64,000 bases of DNA from DASQZT01 sp963728965 (GCA_963728965.1 CAVSMH010000008.1:372001-436000), one strand, 5' to 3'. Shown: positions 24,259-34,145, numbered from the stretch's first letter. Numbers and translations are program-made. The notes: generated from the sequence alone by a model not told the origin.

Positions 24259-27061
24259 TCAGCATCTCTTCGACCGCGCCGGCACAGGAGGCGCAGATGG
24301 TGGGGTATTTCGGATGAGAGCCGACATCGGTGGTGTACTTCCAGCAGCGCTCGCACTTGCGGCCGTCGGCACGGGCCACCCGCACATCGAGAGAGCCGCC
24401 ATCGGCGCGGTCCAACTCCACCTGCGACACGATGAACAGGCCGGGCAGTTCGCCGGCGTACTGCTCGAGCAGCGGATAGAGGTCGCCGTTGGCGGAGAGG
24501 CGCACACGGGCTTCGAGCGGCGCGCCAATGAGCTTGTCGTTGCGGGCGGTCTCCAGGCTTTTCAAGACATCGCCCCTCACTTGCATGAGACGGTCCCAAT
24601 CGCCGGCCCGTTTCCGCACATCGCCGGGGATGCCGTGGCTGAGTTCGCCGGGCTCGGGGAAGTACGCCATGTGGACGCTGCCGGGGCGCTTGAGGTGGGT
24701 CCACACCTCCTCGGCGGTGAACACCATGATGGGCGCTACCAGGCGCACCAGGGCGTCGAGCAGGCGGTAGAGGGCGGTTTGGGCGCTGCGGCGCGCGGGC
24801 GATTTGGGCGCAGAGGTGTAAAGGCGGTCCTTCAACACATCGAAATACACGGAACTGAGATCCACCGTGGCGAAGGCGTAGAGCGAGTGATAGACCTTGT
24901 GGAACTCGAAGCCGGCGTACCATTCGCGCGCGTGACCCACCAGGTCTTCGGCGCGGAGAAGAATCCACTGGTCCAGCTCGGCCATGCGCTCGCCGGGAAC
25001 GGCGTCGTGGAGCGGGTCGAAATCGGACAGGTTGCCGAGCAGGTAGCGAAAGGTGTTGCGCAGTTTGCGGTAGGCATCCACGAGCCGTTTGAGAATGGTC
25101 TCGGAGAAGCGCACATCCTCGTTGAAGTCCACCGAGGCCGACCAGAGGCGGAGCATTTCGGCGCCGTAGTGGGGGATGATTTCCTGGGGCTCGATGGAGT
25201 TGCCGAGCGACTTGTGCATGGCCTTGCCTTCGCCATCGAGCACCCAGCCATTGAGCGCGCACATGCGATAGGGCGAGCCGCCCTTGATGCCGGTGCCCAC
25301 CAGCAGCGAGCTGTGGAACCAGCCGCGGTACTGGTCGCCGCCTTCGAGGTAGAGGTCGGCCGGCCACGAGAGTCCGAATCGATCGTTGAGCACGGCGAGG
25401 TGGCTCGAGCCGGAATCGAACCACACGTCGAGAATGTCGGTTTCCTTGCTGAATTCGGCGGCGCCGCACTTCGGGCAGGCGGTTCCGGGCGGGAGCAGTT
25501 GGGCGGCGGTGCGTTCGTACCAGATATCGGCGCTGTGCTCGCGGAAGAGGGCGACGATGCCGTCCAGAAGGGCGCGGTCGGTGATCGGCTCGCGGCAGCG
25601 GTCGCAGTAGAAGACGATGATGGGGACGCCCCAGACGCGCTGGCGGGAGATGCACCAATCGGGGCGGCTGGCGATCATGTTGGAGATGCGCTCCTCGCCC
25701 CAGGCAGGCATCCAGCGGGAGCGGTGCACGGCCTCGAGCGCGTGCTGCCGGAAATCGTTGCGGTCCATGCCGATGAACCACTGTTCGGTGGCGCGGAAGA
25801 TGACGGGGTTGTGGCAGCGCCAGCAGTGCGGATAGGAGTGCTCCAGTTTCTCGAGGGCCAGGAGCGCGCCGGCGGATTTCAGGATTTCGACCACCAGCGG
25901 GTTGGCTTCCCAGATCGTCTTGCCGATGATGGCCTCGGGCAGCGTGCCCGCGGCTCCGGAGGCGTGGTAGAAGCGGCCGGCGGCATTCACGGGGCAATAG
26001 GTCTCGATGCCGTAGACGCGGCCGATGACGTAGTCTTCCTGGCCGTGGCCGGGGGCGGTGTGGACCGCGCCGGTGCCCTGCTCGAGGGTGACGTGATCGG
26101 CCAGGATGCCGAGCGAGTCGCGGTCGAGAAAGGGATGGCGGAAGACGGTGCGCTCCATCCGGTCGCCATGAAAACGGGCGATGACGGAGTGGTCGCGCCA
26201 GCCGCATTTTTCGGCGGTGACGGAGAGCAGTTGGGCGGCCACCACGTAGACGGCGCCGGACACATCCACGGCCACGTACTCGAATTTGGGATTGTAGGCG
26301 ATGGCCATGTTGGCGGGCATGGTCCAGGGCGTGGTGGTCCAGATGAGGCCGTAGACTTCGCGGCCGGCGAGGTCTGGATGGATTTTCGCCGGGTCTGAAG
26401 TAAGCCGGAAGCGCACCCAGATGGAGGGGCTGGTGTGGTTGGCGTACTCCACTTCGGCTTCGGCAAGGGCGGTGCGGTCCCGGATGCACCAGTGGACCGG
26501 CTTGAGACCCTTGTACACATAGCCGCGCGAGAGGAACTCGACGAATGCCCCGGCAATGACGGCCTGGTACTCGGCGCTCATGGTGAGATAGGGATCGTTC
26601 CACTGGCCGAAGATGCCCAGGCGCTGGAAATCCTGGCGCTGGAGGTCCACATACTTTTCGGCGTAACGGCGGCAGGCGCGGCGAATCTCGATGGCGGGCA
26701 TCTGCGACTTCTTCGCGCCGAGCTCGGCATCCACGCGGATTTCGATGGGCAGGCCGTGGCAATCCCAGCCGGGGACGTAGGGGGAGTCGAACCCGGCCAT
26801 GGTTTTGGACTTGACGACGAAATCCTTGATGACCTTGTTGAACACGGTGCCCAGGTGGATGCGCCCGTTGGCATAGGGCGGGCCGTCGTGCAGGAGGAAG
26901 GTGGGCCGGCCGGCGCGGGAGGCGCGAATCTGGCCGTAGAGGTCGTCCTGCTCCCAGCGAGCGAGCATTTTGGGCTCGTTTAGCGGGAGGTTGGCCTTCA
27001 TGGAGAAGTCCGTCTTCGGCAGATTGACAGTCTTCTTGAGGTCTAGGTATGGCGTGTCCAT
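24251..27061 (-). CDS. ileS: Isoleucyl-tRNA synthetase
   Basis: 936 aa, normal for bacterial IleS. Class I signatures: HIGH-type GPPYANGRIHLG in the first 75 residues, KMSKS-type GKAMHKSLGN in the second half, the CP1 editing domain between (TTPWTMPANMAIAYNP, GTGAVHTAPGHGQEDY), and a C-terminal zinc finger with C903, C906, C923 and C926. It charges tRNA-Ile. It heads the ileS-lspA-lgt operon; ileS-lspA linkage is widespread and lgt is added here. No T-box or leader peptide is visible upstream. Confidence 0.98.
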   Translation of the reverse strand: MDTPYLDLKKTVNLPKTDFSMKANLPLNEPKMLARWEQDDLYGQIRASRAGRPTFLLHDGPPYANGRIHLGTVFNKVIKDFVVKSKTMAGFDSPYVPGWDCHGLPIEIRVDAELGAKKSQMPAIEIRRACRRYAEKYVDLQRQDFQRLGIFGQWNDPYLTMSAEYQAVIAGAFVEFLSRGYVYKGLKPVHWCIRDRTALAEAEVEYANHTSPSIWVRFRLTSDPAKIHPDLAGREVYGLIWTTTPWTMPANMAIAYNPKFEYVAVDVSGAVYVVAAQLLSVTAEKCGWRDHSVIARFHGDRMERTVFRHPFLDRDSLGILADHVTLEQGTGAVHTAPGHGQEDYVIGRVYGIETYCPVNAAGRFYHASGAAGTLPEAIIGKTIWEANPLVVEILKSAGALLALEKLEHSYPHCWRCHNPVIFRATEQWFIGMDRNDFRQHALEAVHRSRWMPAWGEERISNMIASRPDWCISRQRVWGVPIIVFYCDRCREPITDRALLDGIVALFREHSADIWYERTAAQLLPPGTACPKCGAAEFSKETDILDVWFDSGSSHLAVLNDRFGLSWPADLYLEGGDQYRGWFHSSLLVGTGIKGGSPYRMCALNGWVLDGEGKAMHKSLGNSIEPQEIIPHYGAEMLRLWSASVDFNEDVRFSETILKRLVDAYRKLRNTFRYLLGNLSDFDPLHDAVPGERMAELDQWILLRAEDLVGHAREWYAGFEFHKVYHSLYAFATVDLSSVYFDVLKDRLYTSAPKSPARRSAQTALYRLLDALVRLVAPIMVFTAEEVWTHLKRPGSVHMAYFPEPGELSHGIPGDVRKRAGDWDRLMQVRGDVLKSLETARNDKLIGAPLEARVRLSANGDLYPLLEQYAGELPGLFIVSQVELDRADGGSLDVRVARADGRKCERCWKYTTDVGSHPKYPTICASCAGAVEEMLNG

Positions 27062-27241
27062 TTCGGGGGCTAACTCCTATGGTAGCAGGGTGGGCAAAAC
27101 GGGTTTTCGGAAGGCGGGCGCCGGGTGTGCCGGGGCGGGACAGGCCGTCCCGAAAACGGACAGCGTCCGCTCGCGCTGACGATCGCGCGGCGGAGGCTTG
27201 TGCCCGGCACAAAACGTGCAGCCGGGACGTCTGTGATATGA

Positions 27242-28384
27242 ATGCTTGATATGGTATCCGCGCGGGCAGTAGACGACCAGGCTTTCCGGGTCCTCATCTG
27301 CGACGACCAGCCCGATGTCCTCGAAGCACTCCGGCTCCTGCTGAAGGGGCAGGGGTGGCTGGCCAAGGTGGTGGATTCTCCACGGGAACTGTTGCGGGAG
27401 GTGCGGTCGTCCGCCTACGACCTGATCCTGGTGGATTTGAACTATACGCGCGATACAACTTCGGGGGCGGAGGGCATGGATCTGCTGGCCAGCCTGGAGG
27501 CGCAAGGGAACAAGACGCCGGTAATGGTGATGACGGCGTGGAGCAGCTTCGACCTGGCGGTGGAGGCGATGCGGCGCGGCGCCTGTGACTTCATTCAGAA
27601 GCCATGGGACAACGACCGGTTGCTGGCGGCCATTCGCAAGCAGGCCGATTCGGAGCGGCGGCGGAAGTCGGAACTGGAAATCGCGGCGAATGTGCAGCAA
27701 AAGCTTTTTCCGCGGCAGTTGCAGCTGTTGAAGACGCTGGACTATGCCGCGCAATGCCTGGCGGCGCGCGAGGTAGGCGGCGACTATTACGATTTCCTGG
27801 AGCTTGCGGACCATGTGCTGGGATTCGTGCTGGCGGACGTTTCGGGGAAGGGGGTGCCGGCGGCGCTGCTGATGGCCAACCTGCAGGCGTGTTTCCGCAA
27901 CCAGCCCCGGGGGGCGCTGCTGCGGCCGGCGGAGGCTCTGCAGGCGGTGAACCGGCACTTCCACCAGTCGACGGAAGCGGAGCGTTTCGCCACGCTGTTC
28001 TTCGCGACGTACGACGACCGCACGCGGCGGCTGCGATTTGTGAACTGCGGACACGTAGCGCCGCTGCTGGCGCGGGCGGACGGGTGTGTGGAACGGCTGG
28101 AGCCGACGGCGACGATGCTGGGAGCGTTTCGCGAATGGAACTGCCGGGAAGGGGAGGCGGACCTCCATGCCGGCGACGCGCTGCTGATCTATTCGGACGG
28201 AGTCACGGAGGCCGGCATCGACCATGGGGAGGAATTCGGCGAGGAGCGGCTCAGCGAGGTGCTGCGCGAGAACCGCGCGCAGCCGGCGCCGGTGCTGGTG
28301 CAGGCGATTGTGGATGCGGTGGCCGATTTCAGCGGCGGGGCACGATCCGACGATGTGACCGTGGTGGCGCTGCGGGGGGTTTGA
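27242..28384 (+). CDS. Receiver-SpoIIE/PP2C phosphatase response regulator
   Basis: 380 aa. Receiver residues about 15-130 have acidic pair D21/D22, phosphoacceptor D65, T98 and K120. A short helical linker (VQQKLFPRQLQLLKTLDYAA) leads to a SpoIIE-type PP2C phosphatase with REVGGDYYDF (D181), LADVSGKGVPAALLM (D199), FVNCGHVAPLL and ARSDDVTVVAL. The design matches RsbU/RssB-like regulators that dephosphorylate anti-sigma antagonists. No anti-sigma partner is adjacent. It is divergent from ileS and overlaps the next start codon by one base. ATG 27251 is an alternative start. Confidence 0.93.
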   Translation: MLDMVSARAVDDQAFRVLICDDQPDVLEALRLLLKGQGWLAKVVDSPRELLREVRSSAYDLILVDLNYTRDTTSGAEGMDLLASLEAQGNKTPVMVMTAWSSFDLAVEAMRRGACDFIQKPWDNDRLLAAIRKQADSERRRKSELEIAANVQQKLFPRQLQLLKTLDYAAQCLAAREVGGDYYDFLELADHVLGFVLADVSGKGVPAALLMANLQACFRNQPRGALLRPAEALQAVNRHFHQSTEAERFATLFFATYDDRTRRLRFVNCGHVAPLLARADGCVERLEPTATMLGAFREWNCREGEADLHAGDALLIYSDGVTEAGIDHGEEFGEERLSEVLRENRAQPAPVLVQAIVDAVADFSGGARSDDVTVVALRGV

Positions 28385-29886
28385 TGCGGCTGTGGATTCT
28401 GGCGCTGCTCCTGGCAGCCGATGCGGGCGCGCAGGTTACCACCTGCCAATACGACAACGCGCGCACGGGGGCCAACCTGCGGGAAACAACGCTTACACCG
28501 GCGAACGTGAATGCCGGCCAGTTCGGCAAGCGGCTTTCGCTGCCGGTAGACGGCGACCTGTACGCCCAGCCGCTCTACCTGCCCAACGTGCCGGTGCCGG
28601 GAAAGGGCACGCACAACGTGGTGTTCGTGGCCACGGAGCACGACAGCGTGTACGCCTTCGACGCCGAGGGCAAGCCGGCGGAGCCGCTGTGGCACGTCAA
28701 TTTCCTGAACGAGAAAGCGGGAGTAACGACGGTGCCCGCGGGCGACGTGCGGTGCCCGTTCATCCGGCCCGAGATTGGAATTACGCCGACGCCGGCGATC
28801 GATCTGGCGTCGGGGACGCTGTACGTGCTGGCGAGGACCAAGGAGAGCGCGGGCCTGCTTTCGAGCGCGCGGTACGTACAGCGGCTGCATGCGCTGGCGA
28901 TCACGACCGGGGTCGAGAAGTTCGGCGGGCCGGTGGAGATCCAGGCGTCCGGCTTCGACGGGCTGCGGGAACTGCCGCGGGCGGGGTTGCTGCTGGCCAA
29001 CGGACAGGTATACCTGACGTGGGCGTCGTCGTGCGACGTGGGGACGTATCACGGTTGGGTGATGGCGTACGATGCCGGAACACTGGCGCAGCGGGCGGTG
29101 CTCAACACGTCGCCCTCGAGCGACGAAAGCGGGATCTGGCAGAGCGACGCCGGGCCGGCCGCGGATGAGGCCGGCAATCTCTTCGCGGCCACTGGGAACG
29201 GGCGCTTCGATAACCGGCGGGACTGGGGCGACACGCTGCTGAAACTGAGCCCCGGGTTGCAGGTGCTGGACTACTTTACGCCATTCAACCAGCAGGGACT
29301 GAATCGGGAAGATGTGGACTTGGGCTCGGGCGGCCCGGTGCTGATTCCCGACCAGCCGGGAGCGCATCCGCATCTTCTGGTGATGGGCGGTAAGGAGGGG
29401 GTGCTGTACCTGCTCGACCGCGACCATTTGGGCAAGTACGAACCGGATCGGGAGCAGGGCGCGCTCTGGCAGGTGCGGTTGCGCGAGGGGATATACGGGG
29501 CAGCGGCGTGGTGGTTCGGGCACGTGTATGTCCTGGCGCGGGGCGACCAACTGCGGGATTTTTCGCTGGTGAAGGGGCAACTGCTGGGACCGAAGAGCGG
29601 GTTGCAGCGTTTCCTCGCGCCGGCCACGCCCGCGGTTTCCTCGAACGGAAGGCGGAACGGCATCGTGTGGACGATCGAGACGAAGGACTGGAATGCCAGC
29701 GACCGGCCGGCGATTCTGCATGCTTTCGAAGCGGGCAACATCGCGCACGAGTTATACAACAGCGAAGCGAACAGCGCCCGCGACCAGGCCGGCCTGTGCT
29801 TGCGGTTCACCATTCCGACGGTGGTGAATGGCCAGGTGTATGTGGGTACCAAGAGGCGCCTGGATGTGTATGGGTTGCTGCGGTAG
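28384..29886 (+). CDS. Secreted PQQ-type beta-propeller protein
   Basis: 500 aa; ATG 28384 overlaps the previous stop (TGATG). Signal peptide residues 1-17. The rest shows repeated propeller blades: VFVATEHDSVYAFDAEGK, LYVLARTKE, LLVMGGKEGVLYLLDRDHLG, VYVGTKRRLDVYG. The fold resembles PQQ-dependent dehydrogenase/outer-membrane-assembly propellers. The catalytic Asp/Glu set of dehydrogenases is not identifiable, so it may be a binding or scaffolding protein. Its coupling to a SpoIIE regulator gene may be incidental. Confidence 0.75.
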   Translation: MRLWILALLLAADAGAQVTTCQYDNARTGANLRETTLTPANVNAGQFGKRLSLPVDGDLYAQPLYLPNVPVPGKGTHNVVFVATEHDSVYAFDAEGKPAEPLWHVNFLNEKAGVTTVPAGDVRCPFIRPEIGITPTPAIDLASGTLYVLARTKESAGLLSSARYVQRLHALAITTGVEKFGGPVEIQASGFDGLRELPRAGLLLANGQVYLTWASSCDVGTYHGWVMAYDAGTLAQRAVLNTSPSSDESGIWQSDAGPAADEAGNLFAATGNGRFDNRRDWGDTLLKLSPGLQVLDYFTPFNQQGLNREDVDLGSGGPVLIPDQPGAHPHLLVMGGKEGVLYLLDRDHLGKYEPDREQGALWQVRLREGIYGAAAWWFGHVYVLARGDQLRDFSLVKGQLLGPKSGLQRFLAPATPAVSSNGRRNGIVWTIETKDWNASDRPAILHAFEAGNIAHELYNSEANSARDQAGLCLRFTIPTVVNGQVYVGTKRRLDVYGLLR

Positions 29887-30034
29887 GCGGCGCAGGCAAC
29901 GAGTTACTAACTTCGGATAACATCGGCTAGTATACCGGTAGTAACTTGCGATTGGGGTAAGTGCTAACTTAGTACCTTAACTCTTGCCGTAAGACGGCGT
30001 GTAGGTTCTACTGGTACTGGGAGGCCTACCCGAA

Positions 30035-30229
30035 ATGCGATATTGCTTTTATGGTTTGTGTCTCGATGATGGCGGGCAGGATCTGGTGGAATACTCGCTG
30101 CTGCTGGCGTTTCTCGTGTTTACGGCGTTTGCACTGGCGGGCACCGGGCAGGAGCCGATCCGGGCCATCTGGGACAAGATCAGCGGAAACCTGACGCGCG
30201 GCGTCGCGTCGGCATCGGGTGGAGCTTAG
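30035..30229 (+). CDS. Flp/Fap-type (type IVb) pilin-like peptide
   Basis: 64 aa. The segment GGQDLVEYSLLLAFLVFTAF matches the Flp pilin processing site and hydrophobic helix, with the conserved Glu and Tyr at +5/+6. The leader before the glycines is short (about 14 residues) and contains Cys residues. GGGAGG (30019-30024) serves as Shine-Dalgarno. The upstream leader has a GCCGT-aag-ACGGC hairpin (29986-29998). No tad secretion, prepilin peptidase or other pilus genes are in the window, so it is an orphan. Confidence 0.75.
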   Translation: MRYCFYGLCLDDGGQDLVEYSLLLAFLVFTAFALAGTGQEPIRAIWDKISGNLTRGVASASGGA

Positions 30230-30611
30230 GCGCTCTCCGGCGTGGCGTGGCGGATTGCGAGTCTCGCTATTGCTCCAGTGTTGTTGTTATGGGGCGCAAC
30301 CGAAGTCATTCGGCGGCGCGACTTTTTGCGGGTTCGAAGAATCGCGTGTCCGTCGGCCGGCCCAGCGATCGAACGTCGCACGAATTTGCGACCGGCGCCC
30401 TGTGACTCGGAGCCGGAGGCAGGGTCCGGGGCTGAACGGGCGCGCGACATGGAAGTGGAGGTCAGGCCGCCCGGCGGCTCTCCCAGTAGTCCTCGAACGG
30501 CCGTTGAAATGACGCGTGCGCAAGGCCAATGCCCATCGGCAGGTGCCGGTGGGCGGGTGCTGCTCCAGTGCCGGTCCTGCGGCGACCAGTCCGCCGGCGG
30601 GCCGTGGATCT
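30230..30611. other. Intergenic region, no convincing gene
   Basis: A 130-codon plus-strand frame crosses this region from GTG 30242. It begins with a hydrophobic stretch but has no Shine-Dalgarno, and its remainder is arginine- and proline-rich noise. It runs into the 3' end of the PEP-CTERM gene on the other strand. I see no terminator with a clear U-run. Confidence 0.4.
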
Positions 30612-31331
30612 TCAGGCGGATTGACGGCGCCTGAGGGAACCGAGATAAGAAAGCCCCAGAACTGCGAGTATGCCGGACAGGAGTTCCAATGAGCCCGGCT
30701 CTGGTACCGCCGCAGGAGGAGTTGCCGCGAGATCTACGCCCATACTGCCAGGCATAGTGAGGGTATCCCCCACGACGAGGCCCGCGATCTGCAAGCTCAT
30801 CGTCATGCTAGTGATCGGCCCCACGAATCTGGGCCCTTGAGACCAAGTCCCGGCGAAATCCCCGGTCAACAAGCCTTGGTATCCACCATACAAGTTGTAG
30901 ATGGCCGTGCCATAGAAATTCGGTTCCTCGAGAGTGCCGGGGCCGTAGGCATTGACTTGGCCAATGACCAAGACTCCTTCGGGATTGCTCGTCTCAACTG
31001 TTCCGTCGAGACTCAAAACACCAGAATGCGTTTCATAGTAAAAGGCGCCGGTGGTACGGACATCGAAGGAAGCCTGGCAGCCACTGGAATACGTGCAGTT
31101 CGCCGTAAGGTCCGTTATGGCGATTCTTGATCCGTCCTGAACAAGCGTTGCCGAAAGCCAGCCTCCTATGGAAATCGTCAAGGGAGTCACTTGCGGATCG
31201 CCCTCGATCCGCCAGCCGGTTATGCCGTCGCTCACAGCAATGTACATGGGGTTGGCGCGTGCAAGAGTTCCCGTAGCAATGAGACCCAGCCCGAAGAGCA
31301 TACTGATCGTCGCACCGCGGTACCTGTCCAT
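30612..31331 (-). CDS. PEP-CTERM sorting-domain secreted protein
   Basis: 239 aa from ATG 31331; AGGAG (31342-31346) supports this start over a frame 57 bp longer. Signal peptide residues 1-26, a beta-rich passenger, and a C-terminal sorting signal VPEPGSLELLSGILAVLG followed by a helix end and RRRQSA. PEP-CTERM proteins are processed by an exosortase (EpsH type) and linked to exopolysaccharide. No exosortase is in the window. Composition is less GC-rich than its neighbours. Confidence 0.88.
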   Translation of the reverse strand: MDRYRGATISMLFGLGLIATGTLARANPMYIAVSDGITGWRIEGDPQVTPLTISIGGWLSATLVQDGSRIAITDLTANCTYSSGCQASFDVRTTGAFYYETHSGVLSLDGTVETSNPEGVLVIGQVNAYGPGTLEEPNFYGTAIYNLYGGYQGLLTGDFAGTWSQGPRFVGPITSMTMSLQIAGLVVGDTLTMPGSMGVDLAATPPAAVPEPGSLELLSGILAVLGLSYLGSLRRRQSA

Positions 31332-31814
31332 TTCTATTCTTCTCCTGTTCTTCGTCCCCGGAAGTGAGAGATCACAGATCTCCTGCAAAGGACGTCAGCG
31401 AGTACTGGCAATTCGACGGCCAGAGACCCAGATCGAGTGTTTTCAGATATTGTGACCTTGAATCCAGTTATCTAATGCCAAAGTCTCGTGTTTGGCACCC
31501 GAAAGTTGGGGCGGCGGTCTGCCAATACGGTCAGGGAACCGGTCCTGCGAGGATCAGGTGGCAGTCAGCACCGAACCATGAAGCGGACGGGATCCGTCGC
31601 TCACGCGGAAGTTGGCCAGCCGTGTCCTCGCGACCTGTCAACCGCGACATTGCGCTCCTGTTTTTGATCATCGGTTGACCCACAGATTCTTCGGACGAGG
31701 CAAAAAAGAAAACTCAAGAAGCGTCACTTCCACGTCGCGCACCCGGGCTGAACGCCAACCGATCAACCAAGACCGCGGGGGCGATAGAATAGAGACTCGC
31801 GCCTCGAAAACATC
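31332..31814. other. Intergenic region of lower GC content
   Basis: No credible gene. An inverted repeat GAGATC-ACA-GATCTC lies at 31368-31382, 37 bp upstream of the PEP-CTERM start and therefore possibly in its leader or promoter. Short frames here lack start signals. The right part precedes the hypothetical secreted protein at 31815. Confidence 0.4.
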
Positions 31815-33257
31815 ATGAAAGTCATTGGGTTGATGATTCTGCCGCTGTGCTGGGCGGCGGCGGAGCCCGCCTCCGTTACCGCGTTGATCGGGGAGGCGCG
31901 TTCGGCTCCGGCCGAGTTGGCGGCGGACGCGCTGATCCGGATTGCGGGCACCAACGCGGTAGAGCGCGACCGCAAGATGGAATTACTGGAAGACGCGTTT
32001 CAAAGGGCGGCGGGCGCGCAGCAACCCTATCGGCGGCGCGCGGCGCTGGCGCGGAGCGATGGGATGGCCGCGTACTGGAACCGCGTATATGGGCAGGAAC
32101 TGGATCGGTTGACGCTCCAGTCGCGGGCGGTTGCCGCCATGCTGCCGCTCGATCGCGGCAAAGCGCGGGAGCTGTTGGGAAAGATTCCGCCGTTGAAACT
32201 GCCGCGGGTAAGCTGCGGCGAGTACCAGGTTTACGACGTGGAGCGGTTCTACGACGTGCTTGGGAACGTGGCCCGGGAATCGGGCGATGCCGGACCGTTT
32301 CTGACGACGTACGCGGGGGCGGTGACTTCGGCGGTGCAAGTTTCGCCGATGGTGCGCACGGTGCTGGCGGCCAGGCTGAAGGACGGCGAACTGGAATCGG
32401 TGGTGAACGCGCTGGCGGCGGCACTGGGCAAGATCGGCGGCGACGACCGCTCGTTCACCTCGGCGCAGACGATCGGCAAGGACCTGCTGGAGCTGACCGA
32501 CGAGCTAAAGGGGCGTGGGCTGTCGCCGCTGAAGCTGCTCGAAGCCTACCGCCTGTACCTGATCTGGAACCTCTCGGCGGCGCGTTGTGCCGACAACGAC
32601 CTGATGCAGGGCGGGCGGCTGTCGTTCGGACTGTTCACCGGACAGCCGGCGGAGGCGCCCGCCGGGGACTTCATCAGCTTCTTCAACAGCAGGCTGAGGA
32701 TGGCTCCGTTGCAGCCGATTGGGGAAGCGGAAGCCACGCCGGCGCGCCTGGAAGGAGTGGCCACGGGCTTGCGGCTGTGCGAGGACCCGGAATGCCAAGG
32801 GATGGTGAAGCAACTGCGCGGGCTGGTGCTGGGGGCGAACGGCATCCCTTACCCGCCGAAGGAGCGCGCCACGCCGGAGTGGCAGGCGCGCTTCGGCGGG
32901 TTTCTCGAGGAACTCGCGCGGTGGAAGAGGAGCACGGGCGCCAGCGCGGCGGAGTTCTACCGCGAAAAGGCGCAGATCTATGGAGAACTGCTCAGCCTGG
33001 GGGCAGATGGTCCCAATCGCGAGTCGGCAATGCGGGCGCTGCTGGATTTCGCCGCGACAAGCGAGTTGCGGAAGGCCGACCTGCTGGGGTGGTACCTGCC
33101 GGTGAACGCGGTGCTGGCGCGGCTGAGCCTCGACCCGGCGGGCCTGGGGAAGTTCGCGGCCGAGGTGCGGCAGTCGAAAGACCCGCTGATCGCGTGGGAG
33201 GCCCGGGTGGAGGCAGCGGCTCCGCGGACGCCGGAGCGCGCCCTTCCGCTGCTGTAG
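31815..33257 (+). CDS. Secreted helical protein of unknown function
   Basis: 480 aa. Signal peptide residues 1-16 (MKVIGLMILPLCWAAA). The mature part is alpha-helical throughout, with several Leu/Ala-rich amphipathic repeats and a few Cys. The segments ADALIRIAGTNAVERDRKMELLEDAFQRA and the like resemble helical-repeat proteins, but no family was recognised. It is convergent with the export permease, 10 bp from its end. Confidence 0.6.
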   Translation: MKVIGLMILPLCWAAAEPASVTALIGEARSAPAELAADALIRIAGTNAVERDRKMELLEDAFQRAAGAQQPYRRRAALARSDGMAAYWNRVYGQELDRLTLQSRAVAAMLPLDRGKARELLGKIPPLKLPRVSCGEYQVYDVERFYDVLGNVARESGDAGPFLTTYAGAVTSAVQVSPMVRTVLAARLKDGELESVVNALAAALGKIGGDDRSFTSAQTIGKDLLELTDELKGRGLSPLKLLEAYRLYLIWNLSAARCADNDLMQGGRLSFGLFTGQPAEAPAGDFISFFNSRLRMAPLQPIGEAEATPARLEGVATGLRLCEDPECQGMVKQLRGLVLGANGIPYPPKERATPEWQARFGGFLEELARWKRSTGASAAEFYREKAQIYGELLSLGADGPNRESAMRALLDFAATSELRKADLLGWYLPVNAVLARLSLDPAGLGKFAAEVRQSKDPLIAWEARVEAAAPRTPERALPLL

Positions 33258-33267
33258 CGTTGCGGTG

Positions 33268-34101
33268 CTATAAGACGTCGGCAAAGCCGCGTTTCATGTG
33301 GCGGAAAAACAGCCCGCCGAGCAGGAAGGCGGCGGCGCCGCTGGCGGCGGCAATGGCCAGATCGCGCGGATCGGGCAGGGTCGAACCGAGCAGCAGCGCG
33401 CGGTAGGAACGGACGAGGTAGAACAGCGGGTTGGCGACGAGAAGAAAGCGGGCCTTTTCCGGGAAGCTCTGCGGGGCGATAAAGATCGGAGTCATCCAGA
33501 ACCAGAAGGTGAGCACCACGCTGAGCACCTGGGAGGTATCGCGCAGGAAGACGTGGAGCGAGGCGACAATCCAACCCAGCCCGATGGCAAGCAAACCGAT
33601 GACTGCCATGTAGATGGGCAGCAACAGTAAGAAGATGCTGATCTGGTTGAGCCAGACGCCGACGGCGGCGACCACCAGCAGGAGCGCGAGTAAGTGACTC
33701 ACCAGCGAAGAGAGAAAGACCGAGACGGGGATGATCTCCGAAGGGAAGACGGTCTTGGTGATGAGGTTGGAGTGATCGAGCAGGCTGGACGCGGAGCGCT
33801 GCATGGTTTCGCTGAAGAGCAGCCAGGGAAGCATACCGGCGAACAGGAAGAGCGGGTAATTGGTGGTGACTTCGCCGGGCGGGACGGTTTGTCCGAGACA
33901 GATCTGGAATACAAAAATCCAACTGATCAACAACACCAGGGGATGAATCAATCCCCAGACCCAGCCGATGGCGGAGCCGATGTAGCGTTGTTCGAAATCG
34001 CGGCGTACGAGTTGGAAGAGGAGGCTGCGCCGCTCCACCAGATTGCGGAGAAACAGCGTACCGGGTAGTCGCCTGAACACGATCAGAACTGACAATAGCA
34101 T
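33268..34101 (-). CDS. ABC-2 type polysaccharide/polyol-phosphate export permease (Wzm-like)
   Basis: 277 aa with six membrane segments. The family opening RNLVERRSLLFQLVRRDFEQRYIGS precedes the first helices, and FLFAGMLPWLLFSETMQRS and FWFWMTPIFIAP mark the conserved core. This subunit exports O-antigen or teichoic-acid-like polymers together with a Wzt/TagH ATPase. No ATPase gene is adjacent, although such pairs are nearly always together, so this is an orphan half-transporter or its partner is elsewhere. No clear Shine-Dalgarno precedes ATG 34101. Confidence 0.88.
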   Translation of the reverse strand: MLLSVLIVFRRLPGTLFLRNLVERRSLLFQLVRRDFEQRYIGSAIGWVWGLIHPLVLLISWIFVFQICLGQTVPPGEVTTNYPLFLFAGMLPWLLFSETMQRSASSLLDHSNLITKTVFPSEIIPVSVFLSSLVSHLLALLLVVAAVGVWLNQISIFLLLLPIYMAVIGLLAIGLGWIVASLHVFLRDTSQVLSVVLTFWFWMTPIFIAPQSFPEKARFLLVANPLFYLVRSYRALLLGSTLPDPRDLAIAAASGAAAFLLGGLFFRHMKRGFADVL

Positions 34102-34145
34102 GTTTTATCAATAGGTTGTGGCGGACAGATAGGTAAGTTCCAGGG

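Noticed and set aside
24144..27212. Very long alternative frames on both strands across ileS
   Set aside because: High GC makes shadow frames long; their translations are Arg/Pro- or Gly/Ala/Val-rich without domains, while the ileS frame carries every class I signature.
27062..27241. Possible T-box or leader peptide upstream of ileS
   Set aside because: No Ile-codon run, T-box sequence or terminator is visible in the 180-bp intergenic region.
30242..30634. 130-codon frame after the Flp-like pilin with a hydrophobic start
   Set aside because: No Shine-Dalgarno, non-coding composition after the first 25 residues, and overlap with the PEP-CTERM gene end.
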